Assembly (NCBI GenBank): GCA_025526935.1
Contig: JAHLKD010000071.1
Coordinates: forward strand, 186,001 to 250,000
DNA length: 64,000 nucleotides
Source of the DNA: Cladochytrium replicatum
Taxonomy: Eukaryota; Chytridiomycota; Chytridiomycetes; Cladochytriales; Cladochytriaceae
Direction: 5' to 3'
Part shown: piece after piece, positions 1-16,786 of the stretch
Position numbering within the stretch: position 1 is the first letter of the stretch
Layout: each line of letters begins with the position of its first letter
Translations under genes and position numbers: made by a program
The notes under the pieces: model-generated
The model's database searches: none
Told to the model about the DNA's origin: nothing
Seen by the model: the letters and a program-made list of their open reading frames with translations, nothing else

Positions 1-50
1 TGAATTCGTAAGACAAACAATTGTGATATGATTGTATTTTGAAATGTTAT

Positions 51-6029
<5,979 letters not shown>

Positions 6030-6594
6030 TGTGCCTTGACTGCGGTGAGTTTCGGCCGTTGCACTTTATGATGATTTCGTTAGGTCAAGTCACCGCGCCA
6101 CATCATTTTGATGAATCACGGCATCATAGCATCATCGACCCATTTTTTATGATCTAATGAGAAAAACTCGGAGCTTTTTAGCAACCCCTTTGTGTTTCGT
6201 CATGCAACCACACCTAAATGTGTATGACCAGCTGGAACTGTCTTTCTCTGGCTTCGTCCACCACAGATTCTCCTCAAAATGTTGAAAGTGAGATACATGG
6301 GACACCATGAATCTCACATTTCTGACAAACGCCGAAGTCCCACCATATTTATCAATTAACTTTTCCTCTCGAATCTTTAACAAATTTAGTCTCAGTTCCT
6401 TCATACAACACCGACCCTTGAGGAACATCCCCCATGCCACTCAACCGACGTCCCCTTTCTCCCTCCAAACATACCAAACCTACCGATAGAAAACACGGAA
6501 CGTACAAGCACTAGTTATTGTAGTTATTAAATGCGCTAGAATCTGCGAGATCCTTGTCGATCGGTGCAGCTACAGCAGAAAATTCGTCCATTTT
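6030..6594. other. intergenic region, 5' of ABCC gene
   Basis: No gene seen. It should hold the promoter of the minus-strand transporter. Short open frames on both strands have no recognisable content. Confidence 0.5.
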
Positions 6595-6970
6595 ATGTCG
6601 AGCGCTGCCAAGAAATCCTTGCAGACCTTGGCGAAGCACTCGTCAGCGCGCAGAAGCCAGAGTACCACGTCCGCAAACCGAGTGTGGAAGCATGTTGAAA
6701 CTCGGATTGGGGCACGCCCCGTGGATCTTTCAGAGATGTGTTTTCAAAGTCGGGATAATGTGGTTCCCGTTGAAAATCATCTAATTACAGGGAGATTGCG
6801 GTCTTGTTTGGGAGGATGAAGAGGATGCGAATATAAGAGCTGTGACGCCGTGCGTACTGTATTCGTTGAGCAAGAGGGACCTGGATGTGGTGAGTTTTGT
6901 TCTTCTGACATATAAAGCCGTTGCAATTTGAGTAGCTGGAGGACTTTCCAGAAGTAGCAGTACACAAATG
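6595..6970 (+). pseudogene. cyclic-nucleotide-binding-like fragment
   Basis: Short coding-like stretch. It starts MSSAAKKSLQTLAKH, with a basic, serine-rich N-terminus that could be a targeting peptide. It contains DLSEMCFQSRDNVVPVENH, then in a shifted frame GDCGLVWEDEEDANIRAVT followed by PCVLYSLSKRDLDV, and after a probable 46-base GTGAGT...TAG intron LEDFPEVAVHK and a stop. The order (acidic loop, then R-A-x-T, then C-x-L-Y-x-L-S-K-R-D-L, then FPEV) resembles the end of a CNMP-binding domain such as those in ion channels. The join at about 6790 needs either an unseen intron or one G fewer in a GGG run. I read it as a remnant, not a working gene. Family assignment is weak. Confidence 0.25.
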
Positions 6971-7523
6971 AATGGCTAGCAAGAGTCACAGCTGAAAAGA
7001 GTCCCAGGAATCCCTGTGTTGAAGGTGATAATTTGTACATAGTAGCTTTATTCTGCAGAATTGAAATAAAATATACATTCCAAGGATGAAGCAAAGATCG
7101 CCGTGATCTAAGTAGAGAAGACATGGATTAGCATTGATACTGGCATGATCGGGTAGTCGATCCAGAGGAAGTGTAAAGCTCAGAAACGAAATGAGGCATC
7201 AGGCTGATACAGTGGATATGTGTATCTCAGAGTTTAAGCCTTTGGTTTTATTGGTCATCGTTGCTCCCGCTCATCCCGCCGCCCGTGAAGTGCTCACTCA
7301 CCTGAGAGGGCGAAATGCTCTGACTGAGAACGGAAAACAGAATAAATACCCCCAAAAGGAGGCAAGCCACTCAAGCCTTCACTGCCAAGCCAGCACAGCC
7401 ATATCCGCAGCATTGATTATGAAAGTTAAATGTTCTTACAAAATCTTTCAGACCCATACTTGAACACTATCGACCCGCGAAGTATTGGCAATGGGGCAAA
7501 GTATCAAGCTGCTGGCCAAATTA
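6971..7523. other. intergenic region, no gene seen
   Basis: No supported gene. Open frames here are short, have no signal peptide, domain motif or convincing splice partners. Confidence 0.4.
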
Positions 7524-8070
7524 TCACAGATTGTGCTCCAAGTAGGGGATCACAATCTCTCGCGGGAACTCTGCATGTGCCGCCCTTCCAACGTCAAGAA
7601 AGCCCAACCTCCATCTGCACCAAGCTTCTTCAACCCGTGTCAGTCCTATCCAGAAAATATCATGAGACTTTCTGACACGCATAATCGCAGGTCTCGTACC
7701 AATCCGTGCAAAAATCCGATTCACGAAGTTGCACTAAGTTCTGATCTTCGTCGATACCTCCAATCGATGCAGTCTCTCCCGGCGTGACCGTGCTCTCATT
7801 CGTAAAACGAACCGTCACAATATGCTCGACCCCAGCGATCCGCAACGCGTACACGTCGCCCTTGATTTCGAGCTCGTTGTTCACGTACGGAAGGAAGATA
7901 TTGCGAGAAAGGTAACTTTCATACGACTTCGGGTCCTTTAGTTGATCAGTAAGCAAAAGTCTAAGAGCCCCGCGACGCAATCTTTGTAACGCCTTGTAAT
8001 ACTGGGCTGGACACCACGTCTGTGCACGTAGCCCAGGTAGGCATATCTTGGGGAGGGAGAGATGGTGCAA
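7524..8070 (-). pseudogene. palmitoyl-protein thioesterase-like gene, 3' part only
   Basis: The encoded text matches the C-terminal third of PPT1-type lysosomal thioesterases, which remove palmitate from cysteines. Visible in order: a CPG...WCP stretch, LKDPKSYESYL, FLPYVNNELE, VTVRFTNESTVTPGE, then DW|IGLTRVEEA and the end HAEFPREIVIPYLEHNL. The catalytic Ser motif (GFSQGG) and the whole N-terminal two thirds are not found in the next kilobase, where a different protein remnant begins. The last intron has a good donor (GTACGAG) after the codon for D-W, but the position that would restore DWIGL is preceded by TTTTCTG instead of TTTTCAG, so the 3' splice site looks mutated. Likely a truncated pseudogene; rearranged assembly is the alternative. 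Confidence 0.5.
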
Positions 8071-8099
8071 GTGTACAGCTGAAGCTTGACTAGTTGGAA

Positions 8100-8640
8100 G
8101 GATCGCACGATGAGGTAGGTGTGGGAGGGTTTTCAGATGAACGTGGGCGGCGGAGGAATTTTGGTTGGACCCCGTCCAGATTTTCGTATCTGAGCGAGAT
8201 GAGGACGGTGCGAGCGTGGAGACGCTTGCGAGGATTTATTGGGTATTGGTTTGAAGAGCGGCACGTGGATACTCCAGGGCGGGAACCCCGTGGACGTCAT
8301 CTTTATCAAGATGATGGAGTCGAATGGCATCTCGTGGCTCCTGTTTGATGGGATCACCTCGGCTGATGTGTCGAGCAGCATCAACCTGGCAAACACGTAA
8401 GTTAAGAACGCGGGGTTGTGCTGGTCCGCGGACTTCTCCACGTTCCCGTGCGGAAGGACTCCGGTGGGTTCTGGCGGAACACCGACCCGCAGCCAACGAC
8501 GACGACTACGGTGCGCACTGCTCCTACACCTGGAAATGGCGGTTGGCAACGGTGGTGGCAGCTGTGCTGCGAAATAAAGTCAATGGTAATCGGGAAACGA
8601 TGATAATTGTTTTTAAAAACCATACCTGAATTCATGTATC
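8100..8640. other. coding-like zone of unclear strand
   Basis: Both strands look partly coding. On the plus strand a frame reads ILQGGNPVDVIFIKMMESNG, then WLLFDGITSADVSSSINLAN up to a GTAAGT donor; beyond it lies a Pro/Thr-rich linker-like stretch (PQPTTTTT). On the minus strand there is a clean 50-base intron (GTATGG...TTTCGCAG, 8577-8626) flanked by open frames. I recognise no family on either strand. It may belong to the decayed secreted-protein gene that follows on the minus strand. Confidence 0.25.
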
Positions 8641-8696
8641 CGCAGCGGCGGACAAGGATGGTCTGGACCAAAATGCACTTCTAACGCACCACGCCG

Positions 8697-9273
8697 TTAA
8701 ACCAGAATCTCCTTATTCTTCCATCCCACTTTATACACCCGCCCCACTTCAACCAATCCAGAATCCACGAAACACCACGGGTTGATGCCCGCGTAGCCGT
8801 GGAAGGCGACGGCTTCGTTGGTCCATTTTGCGTTGGCATTGCTGAAAAGTTGGCGGTTGAGCTCTTGGATCGCCGACTGCGGCGGCGTCGTTGTTGTAGA
8901 GGACCGAGTAGGAGAAGAAGAGCGCAGGAGTTTGAGGCGTTTGCGCGGATGGCTTTGTACGCTTGGACTTGCTGCGGAATGAAAGAGAATATCAGATAGG
9001 ATAAGGTTGGGGTTTGACTGTCGATTTTACCAAGTTGATGGCTCCGATGGCTTCGGACTGAGAAGCGGGGACCGCCCATTCGGTGGACCTGAAGGGCCAT
9101 GGAGGAGCTAGCCGTTGTCCGAGAACGTTTTGCCGTTGAGGCGGGGAAGGCTTCGAGCAGCATCTGCGGATACAAGATCTGTAAGCGGAAATCGAATCAT
9201 GAATACCGGGGGAGATCACACCTATTCCTGAGAGCAGCTCAGCAACAAACGAGAGAAGTAGAAGGAATTGCAT
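8697..9273 (-). pseudogene. remnant of a secreted protein gene
   Basis: The first exon starts MQFLLLLSFVAELLSGIG, a good signal peptide, and ends at a GT donor with a matching acceptor (CGCTTACAG) giving DLVSADAARSLPRLNGKTF. Further 3' the frame changes several times: WPFRSTEWAVPASQSEAIGA, a normal intron GTAAAA...CCGCAG, QVQAYKAIRANAS, LFFSYSVLYNNDAAAVGD, then AIQELNRQLFSNANAKWTNE, VAFHGYAGINPWCFVDSG and a stop after VGWKNKEILV. The pieces read as one protein interrupted by single-base shifts. The style suggests a secreted hydrolase, but I cannot name the family. A broken host gene is the likeliest reading. Confidence 0.35.
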
Positions 9274-9994
9274 TGTTGGGCGTGGAATGGTGAGTCTGAG
9301 CACAGAACGCTGGAGTGCCTGGCCGGACCTTGACCTTCTATTCGTTAATATACCAAGTGCGTCGGACATCACTTGACGGTCATAATGTACATTGATGCAG
9401 GAACGGTCAGGGGCATTTGGGCAAGTCCGAGTGTGGATAGGCACACATCTGCCAAGTAGTTGATACGGCAACAATGGGTTAGTTAGGAAGCTTTCCACGC
9501 TTTAAATTCCCACCCACTCTCCAACAGACTCGGTCACACATACATCCGTTTTTCGAACGCATTTTTATTTTCCCAGTTCCAGATGCGCAAAGCATATATC
9601 AGATCCAAATCGTTGTTTCTATTAGTTCCATTTTTTTTAATAATGATATTTCTTATATATTTTATTCCAAATTTCCTGGCGTGTTCTCCTTGTTCGTGTT
9701 GACCGTTGCGTGGGTGACTACCGAACGAACGTTGAACGTTGTCTGTGTCTGGCGGTCTGTCGGTCGGTCTGGCGGTCTGTGCGTGCTACTCGCTCTATCG
9801 TCTGTGTATGTGTCAACCTTCCCTTTACCATTCTGCTGCTCGCTTGGATCTCTGCCTGAATACTTACCGAAGTCTCTCAGAGCCTGCCACCCCGCCGTCG
9901 CTCGCTCCTCACAGCCTAGCTAGTCCTCGAGAGGTCGGGTTCGGTACTCTCTTTCATCTTTTCTCCCCATTTCTATATATCTACCGTCGAGAAA
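9274..9994. promoter_or_regulatory. 5' region of casein kinase gene
   Basis: No gene seen. AT-rich stretch around 9600-9670 and pyrimidine-rich tracts from 9830 to 9990, fitting a promoter and 5' UTR of the kinase starting at 9995. No specific factor site is claimed. Confidence 0.4.
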
Positions 9995-12410
9995 ATGTCC
10001 CGTTCCAAGGAAAACGATTCTGAACCCCCTTCAAACCAACAGACCCAGTCTCAACAGCGATTGCAACAGCAGCAGCTCTACGACAACATCCGCTCTTCTA
10101 CAGCATCCAGGACCGCCCAGCCTGCCACTTATAACCAGCAGCAGCAATACTACACTAGCTCAAGAATGCAAGGCAGTGCAATGAACCCTACCCCGTCTCC
10201 ATCCCCTGCTGCCCCCATCGTCGCTGGTGCCTCCCAGCAATACGATTCCTCCCCCAGGCACCACCAGTCGCACCACCACCACACGTCATCCCAGGGCGCC
10301 CCACTGGACCCACGGGGTCAGATGGTCAGCATCTCCTCGGGCAGCAAGTTGCACCACTCAAACAACCCGAACCTCGTTGGTGTTCACTACAAGGTCGGGA
10401 AGAAGATCGGAGAGGGTAGCTTTGGTATTATCTATGAAGGTGAGCACCGGAGGAATTTATATTTTATGGGGCCATCTCCAGAGGCACTCGTTGGAAATTA
10501 CTTCCTCTTATTGATCGCATTTTTCTTATATTCCTTTGCTTTCCATGTAGGCGTGAACCTGCTCAACAACCAGTCGGTGGCTATCAAATTTGAGCCCCGT
10601 AAGAGCGATGCTCCTCAGCTTCGGGATGAGTACAGGACCTACAAGATTTTGGCGGGCAGTGGTATGTACACCGTTTTGGTAATCCCAGCAATGTTCTGAC
10701 GCTTTTCTCAGTTGGTGTACCATCAGTATACTACTTTGGTCAGGAGGGTCTCCACAACGTCCTCTGCATGGACTTGCTCGGACACTCTCTTGAGGACATG
10801 TTTGACTTGTGCGGGAGAAAGTTTGGCATCAAGACTGTATGCATGGCGGCAAAGCAGATGGTTGGTTCACTTTTGACAAATTTTCCATTCGTATAAAGCT
10901 GACAACGGACCGCTTGACCCAGCTTACTCGAGTACAAACAATTCACGAAAAGAATTTGATTTACCGTGACATTAAACCAGACAATTTCCTCATCGGCCGG
11001 CTACCACGGCACAGTGAACCTCTTCCAAATGCGAACCCGGCAGGTATGCTTTAACTCCAGCACTCAAAATAATGGCCTCCGTATAACTAAACCCTATGTG
11101 CTTTAAGACCCCCACGGAATTCTTTCCAACCACTCACCGCAATATCCTCATCCTGCCTCGCAAGTTTACATCGTCGACTTTGGCATGGCCAAGCAATACC
11201 GTGACCCAAAAACAAAGCAGCACATTCCATACAGGGAGAAAAAGAGCCTCTCAGGCACAGCTCGTTACATGAGCATAAACACGCACCTCGGCCGAGGTGA
11301 GTAATTACTGAACACACATGTAGTTGTCCCCTTATTGAGTTCATCTCCCTCACCAGAACAGTCTCGCCGAGACGATCTTGAGGCACTTGGACACGTGTTC
11401 ATGTACTTCCTCAGGGGAAGTCTACCCTGGCAAGGTCTGAAAGCAGCCACGAACAAGCAAAAGTACGAGAAGATCGGAGAGAAGAAGCAGAGCACTGCCA
11501 TCAAGGATTTGTGCGACGGATTCCCTGAGGAGTTCAGCATTTACCTTACGTATGTGCGAAACCTGAAGTTTGAGGAGACTCCCGACTATGACTATCTCCG
11601 CGGCCTCCTTAACAAAGGTAATATTCAAAGGATCCATCAAAGGAATTAACTGATACCCCTCATAGTGCTTGTAAAAATTGGTGAACAAGACGACGGTGTT
11701 TTCGATTGGATGATTGTGATGGACCAACAACGCAAGGAGAAGGAGAAGCAGCGCGAGGCCGAGCGTGAAGCTCGTGAGCGTGAGCGTCAGAGGGAGCGGG
11801 AATACCGGCAATACCAGCAACAACAACAACAGCTGCAACTTCAGCAACAACAGATATACGGCTCGTCCCCAAGCGTCGCGCACGCCAACACACCGGTAAT
11901 ATTTATTAAAAGCACTTTTGTACCTTTCGTTTCTCATTCTTTTTCGTTTAGGACCAGCTCCGGCCATCGACAAGCACACCGCAGCCTCTCGTCCCTGTCA
12001 CCCCCATCATGGCCGTCCTCCCCGCCGGAATGTCCCCGAACCCCCAGGGCATGCCTGCGGACGATCGCCCATCCCTGAGCGTGCACCACTCCACGCACAT
12101 GATGAGCTCCACGATGGTCTCGAACCAAGCCATGCTGGGCGTGAGCGTGCAGCAAGGCGGCGGGGTTCCCGAGCTGCACCACGCGAGCGTTGCTGGGGCT
12201 CATCAGCCCGCGACGATGCAGCAGCCCACACAGCAGCCCCAGCCGTACGTGCAGCCCGTCGCGTCGCCGCAGGCGGTGGGCGCCGCAGCTGCTGCGACCG
12301 CGGCGCCGCCGACAGCTGGAGATAAGAAGCGGAGGGGGAAGAAGAAGCCGTGGTTCAAGAAGATGTTTAACTGGTGCGGAGGGAGGGATGACGAAAGCTT
12401 GACGAGATAG
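9995..12410 (+). CDS. casein kinase 1, gamma/Yck type
   Basis: Ser/Thr kinase of the CK1-gamma (yeast Yck1/2) group, normally plasma-membrane-associated. About eight exons; the first is 9995-10439, later ones begin near 10551, 10712, 10921, 11107, 11358, 11667 and 11952. The N-terminal 130 residues are Gln-, Ser- and His-rich. Kinase motifs in order: [15 protein letters not shown] (G loop), VAIKFEP (Lys), [12 protein letters not shown] (catalytic loop), [14 protein letters not shown] (DFG), [39 protein letters not shown] and [11 protein letters not shown] segment of about 33 residues between the catalytic loop and DFG is longer than in family members I know. The C-terminus is Gln-rich and ends [19 protein letters not shown]; yeast Yck ends in a palmitoylated CC, here a single Cys next to basic and aromatic residues may serve. 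Confidence 0.93.
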
Positions 12411-14933
12411 TTTTAGTTACTGTTCGTCAAGACGCTACCGGGAACCAATGTCTTCCATGAAGTTATTTCCCCCCTCCCTTGCTCCTTTGTTTTTTGTTTA
12501 GAAGCCAGTTGTTTATCTTTACCGGTTTACCTCAAAAAGAACCCCCTTTAGCATTTCTTCTTCCTTTTTTTTTAATATGTTGCATGTTCGCTTTGAGAAA
12601 GAATGGACGACTTGAAGCCGTTTCTTTTGTGTGTTCGATTTTCACGTGCATTTTAGGAGACGGTTCGAAATGGCTTGTTAGCCTCTACACTGGGCGGATG
12701 GAGTTCTAATCGGTTGGTTGTTTTTGTGTTTCACGTCGAAGGGAGGAAGAAAAGTTATGGGAGATTGATGTGTGTTTTGTTTTTTTGGGCAAGGGATATT
12801 GGTACGGGACACTTTATTGTTCTTATTCCTTGCTCGGGACGGGTTTATACTCTCCCAGTTTTATCTTTTGCTTTCTTTTCTCCCTCGTCCCCATAATGGT
12901 CTTATAAAAGTGACGGGTATGCTCCTTTTTTTGTTGTAATACACGTTTGGGGTGGAAAGCGAACGAAAACTTTGTGCTTTTTTGTTGGCGGAGGGCTTTG
13001 TTGTGTGTTATTTTTTTTCGTGTATGCTCTTCTTGCTTCCCTTCATCCATGTTACCGAACTTCTTCCCCCGACCTTCTCTGGTTTCGAGTGGGTTTGGGG
13101 GAGGGTTGGAAAGAAAAGCTTCTTCATGTGTTTTTTGTCCCCCTTTTCCTTTAAAAATATCTGATTGATTTCTTCCTTTTTTATGAAACGACGAAACGAA
13201 GATTCTTTTTATTTTCATGAAAGAGGATTTCTTTTCAAAAACCCCAAATTGAAAGACGAATCGTTGCATGCAGCCTGAGATTACTAGTATCCGGTTGTTT
13301 CCACACATTATGTGGGCTTTAACAGTTTTGGGGAATATTTTTCATCCTATTTTTCTCAAAATAACCACAACCTTCCAGGTATTTTTTCGTCGCTGATATG
13401 TCGTTTTCTAAATCACAACAGATGTTTATTTGGGTAAAGGGCATATAACATTTGAAGGAAGGAAAAGACCACTACAGCTTTAAAGTTTTCGTTGTTTTGA
13501 ACATTGTCCGGCTTTTGCTTGCCCCTCAAACTTTGCGGATAAAGGTTTTTCTTACGAGGAATGTGAAAATGCGGCGATTTCACATAAGAAACATGGAGAT
13601 AATAATGCAAGCGGAAAAACAAAACAAATATTCGGCCAAAGTGCGTTCGCAGGCAATTGAACGGTCGCTCCCCGTGGAGCTGTCAATGATCGGGTTGGAC
13701 CTGAGCAACTGCAAATTGCTCCCCGTGGTAACCAGCATGGATCGCTGGGGTACTTTGAAAAATGACTGCTCCTCTTATGTGGATTTCATGAAGACGGATG
13801 ATGCCTGGGAGCGAAAATGACAGTATCGTCTGCTCGGTTCACTCCGAGCTGGGCGGGATGAGCTTGAAATAAGCAGGCGAGTTGTTCTGGCGATGATGCA
13901 GCCAAATAATAGGACAGACCGTAGCAAGGATGAGGGAAAGTCGAAAGATCGTTGTCGTATTCAAATGTCGCAATTAAGGTTCGTTTAGTCTCCAGTTCGT
14001 CAAACATAATGCAAGTTCTGTTCATCACAAATGCTACAAGTTCTGTCCATCTCTATAGTTCAAGTTATGTTCCTCACTATTTTCAATATCAAACTGGACA
14101 GTGGTCTTAGAGTAGCTCACATTCAGCCAAATTTGCTTGATCGATATGGTTTTGCGAACAAGCTCTGCTTTCCAAATTTCAGACTGTTCGCAATTGGAAA
14201 CAATAAAAGCTCTCTTTTTTAAATCTCAATAATTTCAACCAACAGTGTTTGGTTGTCTGAGGTGAGTGATGAACAAACTGGGCACAAGTATGACAAAAGC
14301 CGATGGAAGTGGAGCCGGGATGACAGATTGAAAGAGAGGCCATAGCAGACAATTTGCCTCAATAAGCAATCTGTTTGCTACTTTTTGCTTGAACGACCCC
14401 TGTAGAGATTGTGAGTAATGAAGTAAACTCAATCAATTCCAGACTTACTGGTGCTTCCCACTGTGCGCTTGAAGCATTTGCGCCATAGTCATTTTGGACT
14501 ATTTCAGCCCTTTATAAATTTCATCAAGATCAATGGAATGCCTAGTGCGAAGATGTCCCTTCAAAGCATTGGTTATAGAATTAGAGCAAGAGTCTGACGA
14601 AATGAACACCATACAGAACCTGATGTGGGCTACCCCACCTATCGATATGTAATATGTGATTGTTAGATGTATTTTTGTAAATCTTTATGATAGTGTTTAG
14701 TTAATATCATACTGTTCATGCAGACACAAAGTGTTTATGGGAATAACTTGGTCTAGTTCAAGTTACATCACTCCTGAGTAGCAAACAGGACAGGGTTGTG
14801 CCAAAACAATTTTTTCAATAGTATTTAAATGTTCTCGAAAGAAGCAAAACTACACAAAAGATTGATTATGATCCTTGCCTCTCACAGTATATTTATTCTT
14901 TATGCGTGTAGCACTTTTGATTCATAGTGTTCT
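12411..14933. other. long gene-poor stretch downstream of casein kinase
   Basis: 12411-13200 is very T-rich on the plus strand and looks like a long 3' UTR or spacer. From 13200 to 14930 there are only short open frames on both strands, without a domain, splice pairs or a signal peptide. A sequence resembling itself occurs near 13670 and 13720 (both contain TCCCCGTGG). No gene supported. Confidence 0.4.
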
Positions 14934-16604
14934 TTACTTTGGGATCGCACCCGCGACGGCTTTCACAAACGCATCAATTGCCTCGTCAGGGACTTGATGA
15001 TGTATCACAACCCGCATCACGCCATCTGAAGGCCCAAAATTCTTCACCCCGTGCTCATCAAAGGACTTCATCAAGGTCTCGGTTTGGATACCAGTGGGCG
15101 AAATATCAACCCACACCATGTTGGTGTCGACCCGTTTTGCGATCCGGCATCCGAGTTGCTGAAGGGATGCTGCAAGTCGCTTAGCGCGAAGGTGGTCGTT
15201 CTTGAGTGTGGGGAGGTGATGGTCCAAAACGTAGTGCGCAGCTGCGGCGAGTATGCCTGCTTGTCGCCAGCTGAGGATGTTTTGATAATGAGAACAGGAA
15301 AACGAGCAAAATGTATTAAGTCTCACCCTCCACCGAAGAACTTTCGAACGTGGCGAGCCTTCTTAATAAATGCCTTGGATCCTGGAAGATCGATTAGTCG
15401 AGAATCTGGCGTAATAAAGCAGGTAACTCGTTCATACCGACAAGCACGGATCCAATAGGTGCTCCAAGCCCTTTCGAAAGACACAGAGAAACCTGATTCA
15501 CAGTTCATTAACTCATCAACTAATCTTCTAAGTCCCTTACAGAATCAAATAGCTGGCAGTAGTCTTTCAACGAAATTCCGGTTTCTACACTGGCATTCCA
15601 GAGACGTGCGCCGTCGAGATGGATCGCTAGACCATGACCCCGCACCATCTCAGAAATCTTTCTAAAAGATAATATTCCTGGTTAACACTGAACCCCTGCA
15701 TTCAAAATTCTTCTCACTTCAATTCATCGAATGGGAAGATCTGTTTATCAATTGAGAATTAGATACAAGCACAAGCGAACTGTTTGCATTAATCACCTCT
15801 CCGTCCATGGTGTTCTCCAAGCACACCAGCTTGGTTGGGGCGTGATGAACATCGTCATCCAAAATCAATGCCTTTTCAACCACATCTGCTGTTAAGTGGT
15901 GGAGGCCCGGTTTCGGTGTTGCATGAATCAAACTTGCGCCTATAAGTATAATCTGTCAACGTAATGTTCCGCAAATATCATTATCATGGGTTTGAAGTGA
16001 CCTGTGTGATACGCAATTCCACCGGCTTCGTAGACGTAGACGTGAGCACGGCCATCGATCACGATAGAATGCGGTGGGGAAAGCATGTGGCATCGAATGC
16101 CAATCTGACAACAACTAGGTTGAGATAGGAGCGTTGCCGTTAGCCTGGACTACTCGCCTGGTTTGTCATGGTTCCGCTCGCACAAAATAGTCCAGCCTCA
16201 TGACCTGTCATGGCCGCCACCCTCTCCTCAAGTTGAATGGACAACGGGTCGCCCTAAGCAGATCCATGAGCACAATGATACACTCCGCCAATATTGAAAC
16301 GTTACGTCCAAAACGTCATCGCCAACTTCGGCACTGGCCATGGCTTCACGCATTCCAGCCGTTGGGACGGTCACTGACGAATGCATGAGTGGACATTGAA
16401 CTACAATCTTTATTGTCTTGTTTGTTTACCAGTATCGCTTCGAAAGTCCCAGATCTTGCGAGGGGTGCCATTTGTGGCTGCTGTGCTGTTCTTGGAGTAC
16501 ATTGACGAATGCAAACGACAATGGTGTGGTTTTACAGGAACTCGTTTCGTTCTCGCGATGTGAAGCCTTCCCTGTAGAATCGTGGACCAGCGACAGCGCA
16601 GCAT
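14934..16604 (-). CDS. L-threonine aldolase (PLP-dependent)
   Basis: Low-specificity threonine aldolase, which splits threonine or allo-threonine to glycine and acetaldehyde using pyridoxal phosphate. Exons read 5' to 3': WDFRSDT joined across an intron to VTVPTAGMREAMASAEVGDD, then a GLFCASGTMTNQ block, IHATPKPGLHHL, LVCLENTMDGEV, a GHGLAIHLDGARLWNASV block, the PLP-lysine block CLSKGLGAPIGSVLVG, FFGGG|WRQAGILAAAAHYVL, and the end VPDEAIDAFVKAVAGAIPK. About eight short introns. The start at 16604 gives a basic, Ser/Arg-containing N-terminus that could be a mitochondrial presequence; an internal Met (MYSKNS) is an alternative start. No frame break found. Confidence 0.88.
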
Positions 16605-16786
16605 CAGAAAGCCACAGCATCCGTGGGAATGGTTTGTTGGGCAAATCGGTACCAGACGTGGTTGTAAGGCAGAGACGATAAGTCATTTATTTTCTAGAAC
16701 TGCAAGTAGTGTGTTTTCGCGAGATACAGCCACAGAAATCGGATTGATGGACGCCAGCGTCATGGAAAGAAAAGAAAGATATGCAA

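Noticed and set aside
13452-13820. 122-codon plus-strand open frame
   Set aside because: No recognisable motif, no splice partners, and it lies in a gene-poor T-rich stretch.
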